A stretch of 64,000 bases of DNA from CAWARU01 sp963784575 (lineage in GTDB: Bacteria; Pseudomonadota; Gammaproteobacteria; UBA6186; Azoamicaceae): positions 1-64,000 of the forward strand of contig CAWARU010000002.1 of assembly GCA_963784575.1 (NCBI GenBank), written 5' to 3'. The notes beneath the pieces were generated by a model. It did not search any database. It was not told where the DNA came from and was given only the letters and a program-made list of their open reading frames with translations. A program made the translations under genes and the position numbers. Shown here in pieces: positions 56,401 to 64,000 of the stretch (the stretch's first letter is position 1; each line of letters begins with the position of its first letter).

Positions 56401-59400
56401 CTGGTCAATTCAGGTTTTTCGATGTCACCGAACTGCTCAAAGGGATCCAGTACGCCGCAAGTCAAGAAGAATTCATTGAATTTCTTGTAGAGTTCAACTT
56501 TATCTTCAGGCGATTTTTGGAAATAAATCATATTCAAGAAGTGCTGCCGGATAATGTCACGCATGTTTTGGACTGCACCTTGATAATGGAGTTCTGCCAG
56601 TTTATTAAACTGATTGTTGAGCACAAATCCTGTTACATCATTGATGTTCCAAACTTTATTAAAATCTTCTGTTTCAGTGACAGAGGGCGGTAACAATACT
56701 TCAATGGTTTGAGTACTGTTCAAACCGCGCATACGCATCACACCCTGCCAGAAATCTCTTGCCAAAGTGTGACTGTCTATGGTTGCATAGGCCAGTGCAT
56801 TAGGCATTTGCAAGATGTCTGTACCTGTGGTGTGATGTTGATCAAAATAGGTAAAGCGCTGTGCCGGTGTAGAACCCGTCTTGGCATTAATGACTTCTGG
56901 ATCACTGCTGCCAATAACGATTGGCTTGGCATTGTCTTTGATGGGAAGTGCGCAAAGAATATTATCAGCATTGAAATATAGGATATGGGTCATTTGATTG
57001 CCCTTTTGCTGCCTGATTTCTGCTGCTATGAGTCTCGCAATTTCTTCATTAGCTACCCCATGGAATAAGGCGCCGATATCGATAAAGGCGCGTAAGGTGT
57101 CGATTTTTGAGGGCTCATTAAAGAGTGATTGAATGATGCCGAGATGTGAAGCATCCTGGCATTTGCGAACGGGCGTTCCTTTGCGGAGGAGATGGTGCAT
57201 GGTTTGGCCATCTACGCCGAGTGTTTCTTTGGGATCGAAATTTAATTTCTGATTAAAGGCGCGATAAATCCAAGGAGTACCTGTCATACCCTGGGTTGAA
57301 CGATATTGGCTGACATGATTCACCGCATCGGATCGCAGGATGAAGCGGTGTTGTTTAATTTTCTTTAATACATAACGCTTCAGACAGTAATCCACAATTT
57401 CCTTGTTCTTTTCGGATGCTTTGCTGAGTTCGTCCCTGAGATGCTCTATTTGTGCCTCGTTATCAGGATCGTAGAGATTGAGATCCCAGCCTGTGACGCG
57501 ATTGAATTCGCGGTACGCATCGGTTTCAGTGAAAGGAATCCTGCCGAGTGAAAGTGCTGTATCGAAGCTGGCACGTACATTGAAATCCTTGATGAATGCT
57601 TTTAAGACAGCTGCATCAATTTTTTCATTGCGGCGATGCAGTTGCAAAGTAAAATTCATGGTTTCAATATAAGAACCAAATTGGGATCGATGATTTGGGA
57701 TGTTATTTGCAATATAGGGAATCGCAATATCCATGGGCACTCCGGCCTTTGGATCTTTTGGGAAACCGTAGTTTTCGTCTTTCTTCTTTTGAAGCGTCAT
57801 AGGTAAAATCTGCATTTCAGCTTTCATAAGCGCGATACGGTTTTGGGTATCCTTATCTGTGAGTTGGATAAATGCTGGCAGTTTTTCTTCTTTATCCAGG
57901 AGATATCGTATCAACAGTTGTTTATTTTCAGGCGTGAGCTTTCGAACAATGCTAATCAAAGGACTTTTTGGATGATTGACCAATTGCCGTGCCAGCAATT
58001 CGCTTGCCTCATTCCAAAACTTCGGATCGGTAATTTCACGGCGTCCTTGTAAAATATCTTCGAGTGGCACAGAGCCTTGCGGGGTATCAACTACAACGCT
58101 TGGTAATAAGTTATAAAGCGCAACGATCATGCCAATATAGGTATCTGGTACTTCGCCTTCTCCGCCAATAGTGAAATTGAGTTCGCGCTTAGGATCAAGA
58201 TTGCTGTCGACCTCATCGATCAGGGAATCACCTCTGTGCTTGATGAGTTTCAGCATCCTTTCAAGATAATGAACCTGCAGCGACCATTCTTCTTTGGCTT
58301 CCTTGGTCATATCAATACCAGGGGGTGAATCCAGTAATTCAAGATACCGTAATTCGAGCGATTGAATGCTTTCTGGCGTTGCTATCATATAGCCGCGATT
58401 TCTGATAACCTGCCACATTTTCTTGTAACGTTCTTTGAGATCGTCGCTGTCTAAAGCTTTTTCGCGGGTGAATTTGAATTCATAGGCTTCTTGACCAAAG
58501 AGACGTTGACTGACGGCTTGCAGATCTGCCACGTTGGTTTCATACAAGGCACTCGGCACGATAATCATGGAGAGATTGGTACCATCAGCCTTTTTCAAGG
58601 CTAAGAGCGGCATGATAACCTTGGATTTGCCGCCGCCCATGATCATTTGGATTACCTTATTGGTATAGCCATCACCCTCTTTCTTTAATAAATCCAAGAT
58701 CATTTTAAGCTGTGGATCTCGAATATATTTATTATCGAGATACTCAAAGACGAGCATTTCAGGATAAAGTTTTGGTTCAAAGCTTCTCTTAGTAAAGAGC
58801 TCTTCGCCTAATTCATTGATACTTGCTTCATAGTCCGGATCTGACTCGTCTTTCATTCCCAACTTTTCAAGTTTTGTCAAGACGCGTTTTTCATGATTGA
58901 CTGCTGTTTTATCAAGCAAATACTGATGAATGTTCTTATATAATTGCAGACATTCCTTTTCTTCCAATTTGGTTCGGTTTTTAAATTGTTCCAAATTGCC
59001 TTGCAAATAGAGTGTAATGAGATCTGCCATCTGTAATACGGGCCGGCCTGCTGCGACCTTCAAGCGAGCACTGAGTTCTCGTTGATATTTAGCCAATGCA
59101 ACACCCGATAATCCGGTGAGACCGCCAAGAACCTCCATTGCACTCCCTTCTTGTGATAATATCTTGTTTGCGAGTCCCAGAAGTTCTATTTCCTCACTCC
59201 TGGTTTTTTTATCTAGAAGAGTTATGCTTGAATTCAGTTTGTTGCTGAGTTCCCGCCGCACAGTACCATCTTTGAAGCAGTCTTTGGTAATCTCTCGCTT
59301 TTCTGTGATCAAGCCGTTAAGTTTAACGCCTGCAAGATAGTCGCTGGTGAAATGATCGACTTCATCTTTTAAGAAACGACCTTCAAATTGGCCCTTTTTG

Positions 59401-62400
59401 AATATTTCAGGCATCTCATCCAAGATTTTTGGAGTAGCCTCTACGATGCTGCGATAATGATCTGAAACTTCACGAATACCAGCTTCATTGGCTAAAATGA
59501 ATTCAGGGGCTTTTTCCAAGTATTGCTGCATGGGAAGTGTTTTGGCTTCTTCAAACACTTTCTTGATATCGGGTTCTTTTTTAGGTAGAGTTCCTCCCTG
59601 TTCCAATCTAAGCCCTGATTCCTGACGTTCAGTTCTGGCTTCATAGGATTCAATTTTGGCGACTCTTTGGATATCAGGACCTGATGTGCTGCGTATTGCG
59701 GTCACAGAGAAACTCTTCTTGCTCGCAAGTTCCTGTGCCAGCTTTGTAATATGCTCTAGTGTTCGCTGTGTTTCTATGACAGTGTTGTTTTTATATTCTG
59801 GCCAATTCCCTGGATTTTCAATAACGTATTTAAGCATAATAACGAGACTTGACATTTTATCGTTTCCAGGTGCTGTGGTGCCTGCCCAGATACTGAGCCA
59901 ATTATCAATGAAGTGTTTTAGAATTTGTTTTTGTTCTGCGTTGCTTTTATCTTCTGGAGCCCTTGCCAGATCATAGAGGGATTTAAATGAAAATAGAAAA
60001 TGATTGAGATGCATATTTGGGTGCAATTCTGCAGGTGAATAGGTCCTTTCGACTTTATAAGTATTGACATGATCGGGCTGCAATAAGCTTAATTCATTGT
60101 CTTCAAATAAGACCAGATTTGGTTCAAGCTTGAAAGTACTTTCTCGGAGCACTGAAGACCCCACAGCATAAGGATTGCCGCGGCTTAGTACTTCATTGAC
60201 AAACTGCAGGCGTTTTTCATCGCGAGGGCTTAAAGTACCACTTTGCTGCGCTTTTTTCTTGATGAGCGTATTTTGCTCAGATCTCAATTCAACCAATTCT
60301 AATTCACGCCAGCGTCCTTGAACAAAACCATAGGCCTTGGTTCGCGGGATCTTTTTGAATACCTGACGCAGCAATGAAAGTTCGAGAGAAGGCGATAGAG
60401 CTAAGTTATCAGCGATGTTTCCTTTAACTTTGTAATAGTCCACATAGGTGCTTTGTGCTAGATTTTCGAATTCCGAAGTATAAAAATCGATCAATTCTTT
60501 TTTCTTTAAGTCTTGATAGCGCTCATTATAAGATTCGCGTTTTGATAATGTTTCAGGTGGGCTCAAGTCAAATTTTGGCGTATCAAGCGTCACATTTTTG
60601 TAGTCGGCAAGCATCGCGGCCACGCGTAAACGTACCGCCAGAGATTCAGGTTCATTGGTCTTGGCTTTTTCCGCAAGTTTGTCATTTTTTGAATAGGGGT
60701 CTGGAATTTCAGATAGGATCCGTTTTACCCATTCAATTTCTTCTGGTGTTCCTTTAAGGCCTCCAAGTTTCTGGCATTGATTCAAAGCCTGCATTGCCTT
60801 CAGTGCATCGTGTTTGGCAAGATGCAGGTATGCGATATGCAGCCATTCTTCTTGTGAGGTACCTTGTAATTGATTATTGGCATCAAGTCTAAAAGAGGCC
60901 ATGGTTTGAGAGCCGCTGTGCCTCCAATGCCAATCGCCCTGCTCCAATTTTTCGAGCGCCTTGGCGGGGATGCTGTTTGAGGTATCCAAACTCAAATAAT
61001 AATATTCACCGTCTTTCTCACTTTCTGAAACGGGTTGGAATGTCTGCTTGGGTACTAATCCCATCCTTTCTCCAGTATTTTCATTGACGAGATATAGAAT
61101 ATTATTGAAGTTTTGAACACTATTTAAGTTTTCAGGCAGGAGATACCAACCTGGGTAATTGTTACTTTTTAAACGATTGACACCCCCCTCTGCTGTTAGT
61201 TCAAATTCCAAGCCATAACGCGGTAAATTTATTTTAACTTTTTTGAGTGCGGCAAATGCACCACCAAATTGCCATACTTCGATGAAATTTGGATCTTCAA
61301 CTTGGGTCAAAATACTAAAAAGTGATCCTGCTTTGGGATCAGATGGCAGAGCCTGCAACTGAAAACCGGTTTTTATTCCATCTGGACCTACTTCTTCAAT
61401 GCTTATTTCTTTACCGGATTCGCGTTTCATCTCAGCAGTTATATTGCCTTGTTTATCTGTCAGGAAAAATTGATTGGAAGCGGCACCAACCTCTCCCCAG
61501 ATATAGCGACCTTGCTCGAGATAGAGTCCAGGAAACCTTGTATAGAGTTCATAGCCAGCAGATTCCGATTCGCCTCTGATGTCTTTTTTATTTTGAAGTT
61601 CAAACCATTTCTTCTCCGCACCTATCTTCATTTGGATGTGGAGTTTGCCTTTATCATCGAGAATGAGCCGGTATTCTTTACCGTCACAGTTGAACTCACA
61701 TAACCTGGCTGTACCGCTGTTTAAAACACGAGCATGAAATTCTCTTTGTCCAAAGAATTCGAGGAAATCTCGGGTATAAAATTCGGTTGGAACGCTTCTC
61801 ATGATATACTTGTCGGTTTTAACGCTCCCCAAAGTTAAATCAACGCTGAAGTCACCCCAGGATTTTAGGGTAAGAATTGGCGGCTTACCTTGAATTTTAT
61901 AGTTTTCATCCGGAATGACCTCTGGAATCAAGAATTCCTTTACGACTTCACGGACCATTTTATCCAGATCTGTCGCAGACATATGATTTAAGTACCAAGT
62001 GAGCATAGGCTGTAATTGCTGGGTGACACTGTCCAGTTCATTTTGCATGAAAAGATTCAGGACTTGACCTCTCTTTGCAGCAGCTCGATTTTGATAGAAT
62101 ATTCCTCGTAACATAGCCTTGGCATCATTAATGTCCCATTTTTCTTGTTGTAACAAGGTTTGAGATTTTCTTAAGAAAGACAGCACTTCCAAATCCTTGA
62201 TCACAGAAGCAGCAGTTTCCTTATCTTCCTTGGTGGCGTGTTTATCCTCTATCACTTTGCGATGCAATTCAATGTTGTCTTGGATAAATTTATCCAATTT
62301 TTGCAGTCTTTGGATCTGAGATTTGAATCGCGGCGCTTGGCTTCCTAGATATTTTAGGAGGTAGAATGACAAGGTCAGCGAGAAGAATGCGCCTGATTCC

Positions 62401-63998
62401 ATTTTTCGACCACGGGTGTGAAATTTTAGGCCTTTTTCTATTAAATCGATCCATTGATCGGCATGTTTTGAAACCTTTGCGGCCTGCCCCAGAAATATGC
62501 TTGGTGTGAGCAAATTGAAGAGGCAAAATTCTTGTTTGTCCTTTTCGTTCAGATATTCTAAATGGGATAAAAAGAGATCGAGCGTTGTGGTACTGCGGGT
62601 TAACTGATTGATGCGGGTAAAGGGCAGATCTTTTGAGGGGTAATCTGGATATTTCTCTTTATCTAATCCCTTGGCAAGCCTGTTAAAATGTAAAAGCGCA
62701 CGATTACTTTCAAAATTGAAATCCCCAGTTTCTTCCACTTCGTGTTCCTTTCCATCATAATAGGTTCTATAGTTATATTTTTTCTCAAACAGTTCATCAA
62801 GAATAATGGGATCTTGAAAATCACAGAGGTCTCGAAGACTTGAAGTATAACTGGAACCTACCTTTACACCTGTTTTATATTTAAAATTACTCTTACGGTG
62901 CTGGGTGACATAGCTATCATCTTCGCGCTCGTAGTGAAGTTTAGAAAGACGTTTTGCAGGATCAACTGCGGCGTCACTGTCGATGCTGTTAAAATAGTCG
63001 AAGCCGCCGACCTCAAACAAACCACATTCTTTGGTAAATTCCTCAAATTGAGTGCAGAAATCGAGATTTTCTAAGGCTTCATGTACCTTTTTCTCCTCAC
63101 TTTTTATTTGCCCTTTTGCTAATCGATAGAGTTGTACTCGTGCTTTATCCATGGAATCATTGGCCGCTAAAACATCTTCGTTTGGGTCGATAGTATTCAA
63201 TTCTTTTTCCAGTTGATGCTTTTCAACCAATTCTAGATCGTAGTGATGATATTGGGCCAGACCGCCGCTTTTGCCTACTTGAAGCTTCTTAATGGTTCCC
63301 CAATGTTCTTTTAATTCCTGGACTCTTTTATCAAAACGAGGATCTCGACTCACAGAATATGGATCTCCGATGAATGCTTTATTTTGAACAGCATTTTCGA
63401 TAAAGCCTGCAAGATGGGAAAATTTGGGATCATTGCCAAATTGTATATTAGCGATTCTGCCAGCAATAAACATGCCGGAAGCTGCGGTTATCCATCGTTG
63501 CGGCAGCGCATAGCCTCCTTTCATGTGACAGTGCTTGCCATAGATTCTGATGATGGATTGGAGGATATTGAGGGCTTCTTTCGCATCAGATTTGGAAAGG
63601 TTACGCCAAAAGTTGTCAGCTTCAGGTGACATGACGGGAATGGTGAGCATCATTTTTTCAATATTGTCTAAAACACCTTCAGTATAAAACTGTTTGGCAT
63701 TTGATTCTATCACTTGTCTGCAGGCTCGCAAGTATTCAAGGGGTTTTGATTCAAAGGTTTTCAGTTCGGGTAATTGTTTCTGTCGTTGTTCATCCTTTTC
63801 TTTCTTCACATCCGTGTCTACGACCAGGGACTTGCCTCCATTAAATCGAAAAGAAGATGCTGGCCGAATGCTGAGAAATTTTTCTATAACAGGACCCCCC
63901 CCTGCCCTTTTGCCTGTTCCCAATCCTGCAAGCGGTGCCTCCTGTCTATCACCTGCCATTTTTCGATACATATCCAGAGTGCTACTGATTTGCTTCAC
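53406..63998 (-). CDS. Giant DUF3638-like P-loop/helicase protein with ankyrin repeats, 5' partial
   Basis: At least 3530 residues are encoded without a break, and the 5' end runs off the window (the GTG at 63998 cannot be judged). The N-terminal half (1-1700) is mostly helical and unassigned. An ATPase core follows: Walker A MGGGKSK with Lys1791, a Walker B-like IDEVDS (Asp1928-Asp1931), TGTPW at about 2239-2243, and a late helicase-like segment with FWQGVMRMRGL (Arg2422 and Arg2424). This layout resembles the eukaryotic DUF3638/DUF3645 proteins. A Lys/Glu repeat (about 2595-2615) separates it from C-terminal ankyrin repeats (about 2880-3500; GYTLLGYAVKNADSAAFNTL, GNTALEAAIQTQNVPLISII). A role in host cells is inference. 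Confidence 0.8.
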   Translation of the reverse strand: MKQISSTLDMYRKMAGDRQEAPLAGLGTGKRAGGGPVIEKFLSIRPASSFRFNGGKSLVVDTDVKKEKDEQRQKQLPELKTFESKPLEYLRACRQVIESNAKQFYTEGVLDNIEKMMLTIPVMSPEADNFWRNLSKSDAKEALNILQSIIRIYGKHCHMKGGYALPQRWITAASGMFIAGRIANIQFGNDPKFSHLAGFIENAVQNKAFIGDPYSVSRDPRFDKRVQELKEHWGTIKKLQVGKSGGLAQYHHYDLELVEKHQLEKELNTIDPNEDVLAANDSMDKARVQLYRLAKGQIKSEEKKVHEALENLDFCTQFEEFTKECGLFEVGGFDYFNSIDSDAAVDPAKRLSKLHYEREDDSYVTQHRKSNFKYKTGVKVGSSYTSSLRDLCDFQDPIILDELFEKKYNYRTYYDGKEHEVEETGDFNFESNRALLHFNRLAKGLDKEKYPDYPSKDLPFTRINQLTRSTTTLDLFLSHLEYLNEKDKQEFCLFNLLTPSIFLGQAAKVSKHADQWIDLIEKGLKFHTRGRKMESGAFFSLTLSFYLLKYLGSQAPRFKSQIQRLQKLDKFIQDNIELHRKVIEDKHATKEDKETAASVIKDLEVLSFLRKSQTLLQQEKWDINDAKAMLRGIFYQNRAAAKRGQVLNLFMQNELDSVTQQLQPMLTWYLNHMSATDLDKMVREVVKEFLIPEVIPDENYKIQGKPPILTLKSWGDFSVDLTLGSVKTDKYIMRSVPTEFYTRDFLEFFGQREFHARVLNSGTARLCEFNCDGKEYRLILDDKGKLHIQMKIGAEKKWFELQNKKDIRGESESAGYELYTRFPGLYLEQGRYIWGEVGAASNQFFLTDKQGNITAEMKRESGKEISIEEVGPDGIKTGFQLQALPSDPKAGSLFSILTQVEDPNFIEVWQFGGAFAALKKVKINLPRYGLEFELTAEGGVNRLKSNNYPGWYLLPENLNSVQNFNNILYLVNENTGERMGLVPKQTFQPVSESEKDGEYYYLSLDTSNSIPAKALEKLEQGDWHWRHSGSQTMASFRLDANNQLQGTSQEEWLHIAYLHLAKHDALKAMQALNQCQKLGGLKGTPEEIEWVKRILSEIPDPYSKNDKLAEKAKTNEPESLAVRLRVAAMLADYKNVTLDTPKFDLSPPETLSKRESYNERYQDLKKKELIDFYTSEFENLAQSTYVDYYKVKGNIADNLALSPSLELSLLRQVFKKIPRTKAYGFVQGRWRELELVELRSEQNTLIKKKAQQSGTLSPRDEKRLQFVNEVLSRGNPYAVGSSVLRESTFKLEPNLVLFEDNELSLLQPDHVNTYKVERTYSPAELHPNMHLNHFLFSFKSLYDLARAPEDKSNAEQKQILKHFIDNWLSIWAGTTAPGNDKMSSLVIMLKYVIENPGNWPEYKNNTVIETQRTLEHITKLAQELASKKSFSVTAIRSTSGPDIQRVAKIESYEARTERQESGLRLEQGGTLPKKEPDIKKVFEEAKTLPMQQYLEKAPEFILANEAGIREVSDHYRSIVEATPKILDEMPEIFKKGQFEGRFLKDEVDHFTSDYLAGVKLNGLITEKREITKDCFKDGTVRRELSNKLNSSITLLDKKTRSEEIELLGLANKILSQEGSAMEVLGGLTGLSGVALAKYQRELSARLKVAAGRPVLQMADLITLYLQGNLEQFKNRTKLEEKECLQLYKNIHQYLLDKTAVNHEKRVLTKLEKLGMKDESDPDYEASINELGEELFTKRSFEPKLYPEMLVFEYLDNKYIRDPQLKMILDLLKKEGDGYTNKVIQMIMGGGKSKVIMPLLALKKADGTNLSMIIVPSALYETNVADLQAVSQRLFGQEAYEFKFTREKALDSDDLKERYKKMWQVIRNRGYMIATPESIQSLELRYLELLDSPPGIDMTKEAKEEWSLQVHYLERMLKLIKHRGDSLIDEVDSNLDPKRELNFTIGGEGEVPDTYIGMIVALYNLLPSVVVDTPQGSVPLEDILQGRREITDPKFWNEASELLARQLVNHPKSPLISIVRKLTPENKQLLIRYLLDKEEKLPAFIQLTDKDTQNRIALMKAEMQILPMTLQKKKDENYGFPKDPKAGVPMDIAIPYIANNIPNHRSQFGSYIETMNFTLQLHRRNEKIDAAVLKAFIKDFNVRASFDTALSLGRIPFTETDAYREFNRVTGWDLNLYDPDNEAQIEHLRDELSKASEKNKEIVDYCLKRYVLKKIKQHRFILRSDAVNHVSQYRSTQGMTGTPWIYRAFNQKLNFDPKETLGVDGQTMHHLLRKGTPVRKCQDASHLGIIQSLFNEPSKIDTLRAFIDIGALFHGVANEEIARLIAAEIRQQKGNQMTHILYFNADNILCALPIKDNAKPIVIGSSDPEVINAKTGSTPAQRFTYFDQHHTTGTDILQMPNALAYATIDSHTLARDFWQGVMRMRGLNSTQTIEVLLPPSVTETEDFNKVWNINDVTGFVLNNQFNKLAELHYQGAVQNMRDIIRQHFLNMIYFQKSPEDKVELYKKFNEFFLTCGVLDPFEQFGDIEKPELTSKAFEGLITHYLDTWKRILGGSPKPMTPSADQELNIRKSLKDVADRAIACCKETVKARGQYTAGATVEVQKEKEKEKEKEKMKELLQITSLSEAHLKAIHYKPWGISHMSRLKHAMNSSVQVTTLNKMLESTDPKANLPFKFDENILVSENFMNSHETQKEKLDAFVKPVNFYLLTQDESGKLSAMIITQEEAVEFSNAIQTGAGYEDRRQSQYWVVSPHDTIFASTTAELPSNPEFYRVKEQICYFNADLDALSDTSARYQWMQENNKAKIDYLETRILPQHPGKQKAIKPLLKSFSQAYLLNGALHALQSFNLGALKTALDNIHGVKNEKERSNIINARTSEGYTLLGYAVKNADSAAFNTLMQFAEINPLALDSEGRFPLLIAVEKKHKTLQGLMSDDRFLPPTTDTHAWNLLFGAAFRTDSLDLITKWLQKIASFSKELQKEFKTMLLLQAIANDKTDYARKLLSDPDIDLKQRDEAGNTALEAAIQTQNVPLISIIFDKPATYPYKDDDAWDLLLHKLVNLKDEKTFSELMMRIMISVKSESEGKQAFIQNTLLKIIKESQKTRNLQALKQLCNYFAKMCRAKDPLTSEILESFKELFQRSLLDGDFEGMNVLLTTIRSLHPDQISVVLEPGAVVKDRVKKWISVTIPSLKDPDYVQQGKLKIYQQFSKDPQFALDTSGLDFKAWRELLQQAIEFSNPEFVKQILQQIKLMPEEQSRVRILGLLQKSAMALEGPITWSTSTVLENPRPEIVAKQREIVALLCTAPEVFPQNTNTTGWGDTLRNACSLDAAQSDILMPVFLKFAQISDQKLKAEVLGYNVSSGVSRSPLILSAIESQNYSIFALLLKLGADPKLQNQTSGDSVLHLLLRDYKNLERMQEWLPILQNPAINPNLVNKLGETAFMQFLFMVEDINNLPNMSRETKRQIINRWLDCVTTLLKREDLDITLKNKQGMTLPDIVADLQIGAGLKSRIAQIVKERMDVESGPSGKAKKFV

Positions 63999-64000
63999 CA

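Noticed and set aside
1..64000. tRNA, rRNA and riboswitch candidates
   Set aside because: No cloverleaf with a proper TTC-arm, no rRNA-like stretch and no riboswitch motif was recognised by eye; a covariance-model scan would be decisive.

Overview
The window is two unrelated genomes joined near 24,889-24,897. The left part is visibly GC-rich and carries planctomycete-type genes with dense palindromic intergenic repeats; it looks like Isosphaeraceae or a relative. The right part is AT-rich and resembles a Legionellales/Coxiellaceae-type host-associated gammaproteobacterium: Sel1, ankyrin, LRR and TPR proteins, a eukaryote-like kinase, SecB and a DUF502 protein. At the seam a leftward planctomycete gene and a rightward Sel1 gene are both cut at their 5' ends at the same point, so I read it as an assembly chimera or artificial concatenation, not a natural transfer. 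Taxonomy is inferred from gene content and base composition only.

Left part (1-24,890). Housekeeping genes come first: acpS, topA on the minus strand, a membrane-anchored SurA/PpiC-like foldase, an alpha/beta hydrolase, a small protein, a small membrane protein and der. From 10,730 to 21,452 there is a signalling cluster: a double-domain KaiC, two tandem KaiB genes overlapping it by a few bases, three PAS-rich histidine kinases and two stand-alone receivers. A receiver-PAS-GGDEF-EAL protein faces them. Translational overlaps such as ATGA suggest co-expression. This could be a Kai-type timer feeding phosphorelays and cyclic-di-GMP. The spaces between genes hold several MITE-like elements with terminal inverted repeats, three of them with visible target-site duplications.

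Right part (24,890-64,000). This looks like an accessory island with many candidate host-directed proteins: three Sel1-repeat proteins, an LRR plus ankyrin protein, a Ser/Thr kinase, a large ankyrin protein with an internally duplicated module, a TPR protein ending in a CaaX box, and a giant protein of at least 3530 residues with a DUF3638-like P-loop/helicase core and C-terminal ankyrin repeats. Among them are metabolic genes (ThDP-dependent enzyme with a CMD-family protein, a hydroxyacid dehydrogenase, a carotenoid-oxygenase-like lipoprotein), secB, a DJ-1/PfpI protein, a PAS-LuxR regulator, and decayed hipA and IS5-type transposase genes.

At least ten genes in both parts are broken by single-base indels, most of them in homopolymer runs, including the normally conserved secB. 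This fits uncorrected long-read error better than mass pseudogenisation, so I annotate most as one gene with a frameshift. No rRNA, tRNA or CRISPR array was recognised.
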